Source of the DNA: DASVTU01 sp036387415
GTDB lineage: Bacteria > Acidobacteriota > Blastocatellia > Pyrinomonadales > Pyrinomonadaceae
DNA: 64,000 nt
Direction of reading: 5' to 3'
Assembly (NCBI GenBank): GCA_036387415.1
Contig: DASVTU010000019.1
Span: 62,001 to 126,000, forward strand
Position 1 is the first letter of the stretch; each line of letters starts with the position of its first letter. A model generated the notes under the pieces. The model searched no databases. It was given only the letters and a program-made list of their open reading frames with translations, and had not been told where the DNA came from. The position numbers were made by a program, and so were the translations under genes. Of this stretch, positions 50,574 to 57,011 are shown piece by piece.

Positions 50574-51503
50574 ATGATTGCATACGTTTTTCCGGGACAA
50601 GGCTCGCAGTATGCGGGGATGGGGCGCAATCTGTCGGAGAATTTTCCGGCAGCGCGCAGGGTCTTTGAAGAAGCGGACGATGCGCTCGACTTCGCACTCT
50701 CGCGTCTCTGTTTTGAAGGCGATGCCGAAGAACTTCAGTTGACGGAAAATACGCAACCAGCGATTTTAACCGTCTCGGTCGCCGCGCTCCGCGCACTCGA
50801 AGCCGAAGGGCTTGCCAAGCCACAATTCGTCGCGGGTCATAGTCTCGGCGAATATTCGGCTTTGGTCGCGGCGGGCGCTCTCAGTCTCGCTGAAGCGGTG
50901 CGGACGGTGCGTGCGCGTGGGCGTTACATGCAGGAGGCTGTGCTGGTCGGAGTGGGTGCGATGGCCGCGATTCTCGGAGTGGAGACGGACGTTGTGCAGC
51001 AGGCGTGTGAAGAAGCACGAGAGGGTGAGGTTTGCAGTCCGGCCAACGTTAACTCGCCGAACCAGATTGTGATTGCAGGCCATGAGGGAGCGGTTGACCG
51101 CGCCTGCGCGCTACTCAAAGAGCGAGGCGCGCGACGCGTGTTGAAATTAAAAGTGAGTGCGCCTTTTCATTGCGAGTTGATGCGTCCGGCGGCGGAGAGA
51201 CTGTCGGCGGATTTGGAAAAGATTGAGTTTCGAGATTTACGTGTGCCGCTTGTAACCAACGTGGATGCGGCCATCATCAGAAGCGGCGTAGATGCGCGCG
51301 ATGCACTGGTGCGACAGGTTGCTTCCGCCGTTCGTTGGCGCGAGTCTGTGGAAGTTTTGTCGCGGGAGGGCGTCGAGACGTTTGTCGAAATCGGCCCCGG
51401 AAAAGTGCTCTCCGGTCTGGTGCGTCAGACGCTCGGCACGACGGCGCAAAGTTTGAACGTGGAAGATGCCGGGAGCCTTAAAAATGCCGTAAATCGTCCG
51501 TAG
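50574..51503 (+). CDS. fabD: Malonyl-CoA:ACP transacylase
   Basis: A 309-residue enzyme that loads malonyl groups onto ACP. Motifs are FPGQGSQYAGMG, the nucleophile elbow GHSLGEYSAL, the His in SAPFHCELM and EIGPGKVLSGLV. The ATG at 50574 immediately follows the right arm of a heptad hairpin and has no ordinary Shine-Dalgarno, which may make initiation depend on that structure. Confidence 0.96.
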   Translation: MIAYVFPGQGSQYAGMGRNLSENFPAARRVFEEADDALDFALSRLCFEGDAEELQLTENTQPAILTVSVAALRALEAEGLAKPQFVAGHSLGEYSALVAAGALSLAEAVRTVRARGRYMQEAVLVGVGAMAAILGVETDVVQQACEEAREGEVCSPANVNSPNQIVIAGHEGAVDRACALLKERGARRVLKLKVSAPFHCELMRPAAERLSADLEKIEFRDLRVPLVTNVDAAIIRSGVDARDALVRQVASAVRWRESVEVLSREGVETFVEIGPGKVLSGLVRQTLGTTAQSLNVEDAGSLKNAVNRP

Positions 51504-51565
51504 TAAATCGTCGTGAGGAAAATCTTTCCGTCTGTTTACGATTTGCTATTCACTATTTACGAATA
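51488..51565. repeat. Heptad-word hairpin, fabD/acpP junction
   Basis: The left arm 51488-51516 (CGTAAAT, AGTAAAT words) begins inside the last fabD codons. The right arm 51533-51565 in reverse complement gives CGTAAAT, AGTGAAT and AGCAAAT. Confidence 0.78.
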
Positions 51566-51602
51566 AGTTTTTTTACTTTCAATGATACAGGAGCAAAGAA
51601 CG

Positions 51603-51851
51603 ATGCCCGATCAGGAGATTGAGAATAAAGTTAGACAAATCATCGTGGACGAACTTGGTGTGGATGAAAATGAAGTGACGCCAAATGCGCGCTTCATCGA
51701 CGACCTCGGTGCGGATTCGCTCGACACGGTTGAACTTGTGATGCGTTTTGAAGAGGAATTCGGCATCGAAATCCCGGACGAAGACGCCGAAAAGATTCAA
51801 AGCGTGCGCGATGCTTTCAACTACATCGAGCAACACAAAAACAAGGCGTAG
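51603..51851 (+). CDS. acpP: Acyl carrier protein
   Basis: The ATG at 51603 has AGGAG about 11 bases ahead and gives 82 residues; the frame's upstream ATG at 51582 is less likely. The phosphopantetheine Ser is in DDLGADSLDTVELVM, and the protein is strongly acidic as expected. It lies between fabD and fabF; fabG, often present here, is absent. Confidence 0.96.
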   Translation: MPDQEIENKVRQIIVDELGVDENEVTPNARFIDDLGADSLDTVELVMRFEEEFGIEIPDEDAEKIQSVRDAFNYIEQHKNKA

Positions 51852-52048
51852 TTAATCGCGGCGAGTCGGTCAAACCACCGGAGTCGCGTCTAAATAGAGC
51901 GCACATCTGTTCCGGCGGCGAGAATCCGAAGCGTCGTTCGTGCGTACGTCAAATCATCGCGGGTCGTTTCAAAAGGGACGCGATGAAGCGCGTGCGCTGC
52001 AAAGCGCCGTCGCCATAATTACAGTTCCCCTGAGAAGGAGCACTCATC

Positions 52049-53305
52049 TTGAAACGTCGCGTTGTTGTTACGGGTCTCGGTCTGGTCACTCCAAACGGAC
52101 ACACGGTTGAGGCCACATGGTCTGCCCTGATGACTGGGCAGAGCGGCGTCGATTATCTAACGAAGTTTGACACGGAGAAATTCTCCGTGAAAATCGGCGC
52201 CGAGGTTAAAGACTTCGACCCGCTCAAATTCGTCGAGAAAAAAGAAGCGCGCAAGATGGGCGCGTTTATTCATTACGCCATCGCGGCCTCCGACGAAGCC
52301 ATCTACGATAGCGGCCTCGTCGAGCGCGGAAAGAAGATTGACGCGAGCGTTTCCGAAAGCGTCGGCACTTACATCAGTAGTGGCATCGGCGACTTCTGGG
52401 CTATCGAACGCGAGCATTCCAAACTCTTAAACGAAGGGCCGCATCGCGTCTCGCCGTTCTTCATCCCTTCGGCTATCGTCAATTTGGCTGCCGGACAAGT
52501 CTCGATTCGCTTCGGTGCGAAGGGACCAAACTCCGCCACGGCCACCGCCTGTTCCGCAGGCGCACACGCCATCGGCGACAGCTTCAAAATCATCCAACGC
52601 GGCGACGCCGACGTGATGATTTGCGGCGGCGCGGAGTCGGCCATCACGCCGATGAGCGTCGCGGGTTTCGCCGCCATGCGTGCACTCTCCACGCGCAACG
52701 ACGACCCGACCCACGCCTCGCGTCCCTTCGAGCGCGACCGCGACGGCTTCATCATCGGTGAAGGCGCGGGGATAATGATTCTCGAAGAACTCGAATTTGC
52801 ACGCCGTCGCGGAGCGCACATCTACGCCGAACTCGTCGGCTACGGCATGACCGCAGATGCCTTCCATATCACGATGCCCGATGAAACCGCTTCGGGCGCG
52901 GTGCGCGTCATGCAGATGGCGCTGCGTGATGCCGCTATCCAACCCGAAGAGGTCGGCTACATCAACGCGCACGGCACGTCCACGCCCTACAACGACAAAT
53001 TCGAGACGCTCGCCATCAAGAAACTTTTCGGCGAACACGCATCGAAACTGGCGGTTAGTTCAACCAAGTCGATGACCGGACACTTGCTCGGCGCGGCGGG
53101 CGGTATCGAGGGCGTCTTCTCAGTGCTGGCGATTCATCGCGGGAAGTTGCCGCCGACGACCAACTACGTCAATCCTGACCCCGATTGCGATTTGGATTAC
53201 GTACCCAACGAGCCGCGTGAAGCACACGTCCGCTACGCGCTCTCCAACAGTTTCGGTTTCGGCGGTACCAACGCCGCGCTTCTTTTCAAGCGTTACGAGG
53301 AATAG
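52049..53305 (+). CDS. fabF: 3-oxoacyl-ACP synthase II
   Basis: TTG start with AAGGAG 10 bases ahead; 418 residues. The Cys-His-His triad is in TATACSAGAHAIG, YINAHGTSTPYNDKFET and STKSMTGHLLGAAGG; the C-terminus NSFGFGGTNAALLFKRY is standard. It elongates acyl-ACP. The stop codon is directly followed by the etfB ATG, so the fab and etf genes are cotranscribed. Confidence 0.96.
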   Translation: MKRRVVVTGLGLVTPNGHTVEATWSALMTGQSGVDYLTKFDTEKFSVKIGAEVKDFDPLKFVEKKEARKMGAFIHYAIAASDEAIYDSGLVERGKKIDASVSESVGTYISSGIGDFWAIEREHSKLLNEGPHRVSPFFIPSAIVNLAAGQVSIRFGAKGPNSATATACSAGAHAIGDSFKIIQRGDADVMICGGAESAITPMSVAGFAAMRALSTRNDDPTHASRPFERDRDGFIIGEGAGIMILEELEFARRRGAHIYAELVGYGMTADAFHITMPDETASGAVRVMQMALRDAAIQPEEVGYINAHGTSTPYNDKFETLAIKKLFGEHASKLAVSSTKSMTGHLLGAAGGIEGVFSVLAIHRGKLPPTTNYVNPDPDCDLDYVPNEPREAHVRYALSNSFGFGGTNAALLFKRYEE

Positions 53306-54085
53306 ATGAAAATAATCGTTTTGATGAAGCAGGTCGCCAACAAGGATTCCATCCTTCGCATCAACCGTGAGGCGACGTGGATTGAAGAAGGCGACCTCAC
53401 TTTTGAAGTCAACGAGTCAGACGGCTACGCGCTCGAAGAGGCGTTGCGTATCAAGGAGAAGACGGGTGGCGGCGAAGTCGTCGTTTGTTCGATGGGGCCG
53501 CAACGCGTCAAGAGCGTCATTAAGGATGCGTTGGCACGCGGAGCCGACCGCGCCATCCATATCGTCGGCGACGAACTCGCGCACATCGGTCCCTACCGCG
53601 CCGCGCAGATTCTCGCCGAAGCTATTCGAGATGAACAGGCCGATTTGGTATTGACCGGACTCCAATCCGATGACTACGGCTTCGCGCAGACGGGCGTCAT
53701 CCTCGCCGAACTCTTGGGACTTCCGCACGCCACCATCGTTATCGAAGTGGACGCGACGGGCGAGCAGTTGCGCGTCAAACGTGAGTTGGAGAGCGGCTGG
53801 TATCAGTGGTACACGATGCCCCGACCCGCGCTTCTGACGATTCAATCCGGCATCAGCCAGATTCGTTATGCCACGCTCAAGGGCATCATGGCGGCCAAGA
53901 AGAAAGAGATAAAGGAAGTACAGCCCGCCACGGATGCAGCGAGCGCAAACGCCGCGCACCAACGCATCACAAGGATTTATTTTCCCGAAAAAACAAAGCA
54001 GACGCAGTTTCTCGGCAACGGCAACGCCAAAGCAGGCGCCGTCGAGCTTGCCGAAAAACTTCGCAGCGAAGCAAGAGTAATTTAG
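53306..54085 (+). CDS. etfB: Electron transfer flavoprotein beta subunit
   Basis: A 259-residue protein whose ATG abuts the fabF stop. Family signatures are IIVLMKQVANKDSILRIN at the N-terminus, EALRIKEKTGGGEVVVCSMG, LVLTGLQSDDYGFAQTGVIL and the AMP-binding region with RELESGWYQWYTMPRPALLT. With EtfA it carries electrons from acyl-CoA dehydrogenases to the quinone pool via ETF-quinone oxidoreductase, which is not in this window. Confidence 0.95.
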   Translation: MKIIVLMKQVANKDSILRINREATWIEEGDLTFEVNESDGYALEEALRIKEKTGGGEVVVCSMGPQRVKSVIKDALARGADRAIHIVGDELAHIGPYRAAQILAEAIRDEQADLVLTGLQSDDYGFAQTGVILAELLGLPHATIVIEVDATGEQLRVKRELESGWYQWYTMPRPALLTIQSGISQIRYATLKGIMAAKKKEIKEVQPATDAASANAAHQRITRIYFPEKTKQTQFLGNGNAKAGAVELAEKLRSEARVI

Positions 54086-54089
54086 GGGT

Positions 54090-54214
54090 AGCCAGTTGTC
54101 AGTAGACAATAGCCAGCATTCAAACGAAAGCTTTCTACACGTCTACGAACACTCGGCGCCGTCTCCTAAGTTTGACTTTTATCTACTGTCTACTGACTAC
54201 TGTTTACTGGCAAC
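54090..54214. repeat. Heptad-word hairpin, etfB/etfA junction
   Basis: Left arm 54090-54117 uses AGCCAGT, TGTCAGT words. Right arm 54183-54214 in reverse complement gives GCCAGTA, GTCAGTA and GACAGTA. The loop is about 65 bases, the longest of the set. Confidence 0.75.
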
Positions 54215-54221
54215 TTAATCT

Positions 54222-55202
54222 ATGAGCAACGGAATCTTGGTTTTCGTCGAGCATCGCGATGGTGCGTTTAATAAAACTTCTTTCGAGGCGCTGGCTGCCG
54301 CGCAGCAGTTGGGCGGGGAATTGGCGCAGCCCGTCACGGCAGTAGTGCTTGGCAACGATGCTGCGTTGGCGCAAGAAGTTGCGGCTTACGATGTCGCTAA
54401 AGTTGTGTCGGCGGAGAATGAAAAACTTGGTGAGTACACGCCGGACGCTTACACGGACGCGATGCAGCACGTCGTCCGCGCGCTCGACCCCCAGTTCGTC
54501 ATCATGCCGCACACGTATCTGGTGCGAGATTTTGCACCGAAGCTGGCCGCACGTTTTGGCAAGAGCGTGGTCAGCGATTGCCTCCGCGCTAAAGTGTCGG
54601 ACGGGGCGGTCACTTTCGCGCGTCGAATTTTCCTCGGCAAAGTTGATGCAGATGTCTTGACCGATGGCGAAGCGCCCATCTTTGCGACGTTTCAATCGGG
54701 CGCGTATCGTGCAGACCAGGCGACGAAGGGCGCAGGCGCGGCGGGTGTAGAATCGTTGGCGGTTGAAGTAGGCGACGTGCGTATGAAGCCTGAGTCGCCG
54801 TTCCAAGAGGTGAAGGCGGCGGTTGACCTGTCGAAGACCGACGTGATTGTGGCGGTCGGTCGCGGCATTAAGAGTCAAGAAAATCTCGCGCTCGCGGAAC
54901 AACTGGCGGCGGCGCTCGGCGGCGACTTAGCGGCGTCGCGTCCCATCTGCGATGCGGGATGGTTGCCGATTGACCGTCAAATCGGTTCGTCGGGTCAGAC
55001 CGTCGCGCCGAAACTCTACATCGCGCTTGGCATTTCCGGCGCGATTCAACATCTAGTCGGCATGAAGAATTCGAGTACAATCGTCGCCGTCAACAAGGAC
55101 GCGGAAGCGCCTATCTTCGACATCGCGGATTACGGCATCGTCGGTGATTTGTTTGAAGTCGTGCCCGTGCTGACCGAAGAAGTGAAGAAACTCAAAGGCT
55201 AA
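54222..55202 (+). CDS. etfA: Electron transfer flavoprotein alpha subunit
   Basis: A 326-residue subunit. The C-terminal FAD domain is clear: VGRGIKSQENLALAEQLAAA, SRPICDAGWLPIDRQIGSSG, VAPKLYIALGISGAIQHLVG and VAVNKDAEAPIFDIADYGIV. It forms the ETF heterodimer with EtfB. A rho-independent terminator follows after about 23 bp. Confidence 0.96.
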   Translation: MSNGILVFVEHRDGAFNKTSFEALAAAQQLGGELAQPVTAVVLGNDAALAQEVAAYDVAKVVSAENEKLGEYTPDAYTDAMQHVVRALDPQFVIMPHTYLVRDFAPKLAARFGKSVVSDCLRAKVSDGAVTFARRIFLGKVDADVLTDGEAPIFATFQSGAYRADQATKGAGAAGVESLAVEVGDVRMKPESPFQEVKAAVDLSKTDVIVAVGRGIKSQENLALAEQLAAALGGDLAASRPICDAGWLPIDRQIGSSGQTVAPKLYIALGISGAIQHLVGMKNSSTIVAVNKDAEAPIFDIADYGIVGDLFEVVPVLTEEVKKLKG

Positions 55203-55224
55203 AAACTCTTATCCATCAACACTT

Positions 55225-55259
55225 GGGGCGGCGTTGGAATCAGCGTCGCCCTTTTGTCT
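55225..55259 (+). terminator. Rho-independent terminator after etfA
   Basis: GGGCGGCG (55226-55233) pairs with CGTCGCCC (55244-55251) with one G-U, around a 10-base loop, and is followed directly by TTTTGTCTT. It should end the plus-strand fab-etf transcript before the converging SCO gene. Confidence 0.8.
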
Positions 55260-55262
55260 TGA

Positions 55263-56195
55263 TTATTGACTTTGTGCGTCGCCGTTTCCGTCCGCCAACT
55301 TACGCAATTCGGCGACGACCTCGGAGGGTTTCCATTCGTTGCCACGATAGATTTTGTGGAGGCGTCCGCCGGGCGCGATGATGGCGGTGCGGAGCGAGTG
55401 GACAATCTCGTCCTTCTCGGCGTTGTAGGAGAGGCCGAAGAACTGCGCCATCCTCTTTATTTCTGCGGGTTTGCCTGTGGCAAACTCCCAACGCTCAAAC
55501 CTTTCCGCGTTGTAATTTTCCGTATGCGCCGCCCCGTAGCTCTTGAGAACTTTGGGCGTGTCGCGTTCCGGGTCTATGCTGACGCTCAGAAGATGCGTCT
55601 TGGCGCCGAGCGCCATGTCTTTCTGCAACGTGCGATTGATTTCGGCAAAATTCGTGCTCATCAGCGTGCAGTAATCGGGCAGAGGGCAACGCGTGTAAAT
55701 GAATGTCAGGACGAGCGCGCGGTCTCGATATTGTTGGAGGCGAATAGATTTGCCGTCTTGGTTGATGAGCGAAAAATCTGGAACCTCGGTGCCAGTTTGC
55801 GGCTCTAAGGTGTTGAGTGCAGACGAGTTGGCGTCTTTCGCGGGGGCTTTGGTGACGACCGGATTCTCCAACCAGTAACGACCGTCGGTGACGACGAGTG
55901 TGGCCTGTATGCGGTCGCCCGCCGACATGACTTCGAGCGCGTCCGGCTCCTTGAGGGAGAACGACATCGACATTGCTTCCATCAGGCCGGGAATCTCTTC
56001 GTGGTCGATTTCGACCTCCTGCCGGGATTTATCGACGGAGACGACTTTGCCCTTGAGTTCATAGCGTTTGGCGTTTTCGTCGCGGGGCGTCGTCTGGCAG
56101 GCGACTGAAAGGACGCACAGCAGCGTTAGAGCGACGATGACGGGAGCAGTTTTGTGGAAACTGATAAAGGTCGTGTGTTTAGTTAAACGATTCAT
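55263..56195 (-). CDS. SCO1/SenC-like copper lipoprotein with N-terminal CusF-like domain
   Basis: The ATG at 56193-56195 is chosen over a TTG 9 bases upstream. A lipoprotein signal ends VLSVAC. Next comes a CusF/copper-binding-like beta domain (YELKGKVVSVDKSRQEVEID, with Met residues in LMEAMSMSFSL). The thioredoxin-fold SCO1 domain has cysteines in YTRCPLPDYCTLM, spaced C-x5-C rather than the classical C-x3-C, and the conserved His in EIVHSLRT. It is probably involved in copper delivery to cytochrome oxidase or in thiol redox. No oxidase gene is nearby. Confidence 0.88.
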   Translation of the reverse strand: MNRLTKHTTFISFHKTAPVIVALTLLCVLSVACQTTPRDENAKRYELKGKVVSVDKSRQEVEIDHEEIPGLMEAMSMSFSLKEPDALEVMSAGDRIQATLVVTDGRYWLENPVVTKAPAKDANSSALNTLEPQTGTEVPDFSLINQDGKSIRLQQYRDRALVLTFIYTRCPLPDYCTLMSTNFAEINRTLQKDMALGAKTHLLSVSIDPERDTPKVLKSYGAAHTENYNAERFERWEFATGKPAEIKRMAQFFGLSYNAEKDEIVHSLRTAIIAPGGRLHKIYRGNEWKPSEVVAELRKLADGNGDAQSQ

Positions 56196-56645
56196 GTTGA
56201 ACAAATTGTCCGATAAAACCGTCGGGCATGCAACATGAGCGTCCCGAAATTCACGTCGGTCAATTATCGCCGCCGCATTTCCGCAAGCCGCAAGGTCGGA
56301 GATGCTCCCCTAATGTCTTCAGACAGTTACATTAGCGTCGCACGCAAACTCCCCAAGGGGAAAAAAGAGTTGCTTTTAGTACGATGGTAAGGGTACGATG
56401 CCGTTGAAAAGCGCTCGAAATTGCGTCTTCAACTTAACTCAGCCGACGCTTTTCTCTCCACAGATGGCACATACACCAATCCTGTGTCGCCATCTACTTC
56501 CGTAGACGACGGCGAGAGAGGCGCGCTCACACACGCATATTTTAAGCAGAGCCAACATTGCCGGACGGGTCAGCCGAGAGGGGAGATGCCCGGCATCCAC
56601 AGGGTCTGACGTGCTAGAAGACCCAATAGAGCAACTTTATCGAAC
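56196..56645. other. Intergenic gap of about 450 bp with local inverted repeats
   Basis: No convincing gene is found; a 62-codon frame at 56421-56609 has no ribosome site or protein-like pattern. AGATGGC (56462-56468) pairs with GCCATCT (56489-56495), and a compact GATGC/GCATC hairpin and a GTCAG/CTGAC pair lie near 56570-56610. It may hold a structured RNA or the SCO gene promoter; this is not resolved. Confidence 0.4.
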
Positions 56646-56867
56646 CTAGAACAGTGACAACATACTTTGCACGATGTTCAACGCTATCTGTAGAAGAGGG
56701 TCAACATTCATTGCTCCCTCACTGTGCTCTTTGGACGAATTGTAATGCATCTCTCCATCAGGGGGCGGCGGCGGCGCAATCGGCGCATCCATAACCCCGG
56801 CAAAGGCCTGAATTGATAGTATGCACGTCAAAAGGGTGATAGCAGAGAGTTTTTGCACTTGCTTCAT
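56646..56867 (-). CDS. Small secreted proline-rich peptide
   Basis: The ATG at 56865-56867 has GGGAG six bases ahead, clearly better than the upstream TTG-like starts. The 73-residue product has a signal peptide (LSAITLLTCILSIQAFAG). A short mature part follows with a PIAPPPPPDGEMH segment and an amphipathic/hydrophobic C-terminus (VDPLLQIALNIVQSMLSLF). I do not recognise a named family. It is divergent from a TPR/AAA+ regulator and shares a perfect inverted repeat with it. That suggests an exported signal or accessory peptide under that regulator; this is inference. Confidence 0.7.
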   Translation of the reverse strand: MKQVQKLSAITLLTCILSIQAFAGVMDAPIAPPPPPDGEMHYNSSKEHSEGAMNVDPLLQIALNIVQSMLSLF

Positions 56868-56965
56868 GGTTTCTCCCGGTACAGTTGTAGTAGTTAAAAA
56901 GTGATGATTCGCCAAAGTCTGCGAATTTGAATTGTGACATCATAGCATGATTGGGAAATTTATTC

Positions 56966-56993
56966 GCTACTTGCAAAAAACCTTGCAAGTAGC
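56966..56993. promoter_or_regulatory. Perfect inverted repeat upstream of the TPR/AAA+ regulator
   Basis: GCTACTTGCAA (56966-56976) and TTGCAAGTAGC (56983-56993) are exact reverse complements with a 6-base centre. The inner TTGCAA half-sites are spaced like sigma-54 -24/-12 elements, except for GC instead of GG at -24. It ends 18 bp before the regulator start and faces the peptide gene on the other side. Confidence 0.6.
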
Positions 56994-57011
56994 CGTAAGG
57001 TCAACTCTCAC

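Noticed and set aside
14585..54214. Heptad elements considered as CRISPR arrays
   Set aside because: Units are 7-8 nt with no unique spacers, and the second arm is the inverted complement; no cas genes are present.
56421..56609. 62-codon plus-strand frame
   Set aside because: No ribosome site, no protein-like pattern, and it crosses local inverted repeats.
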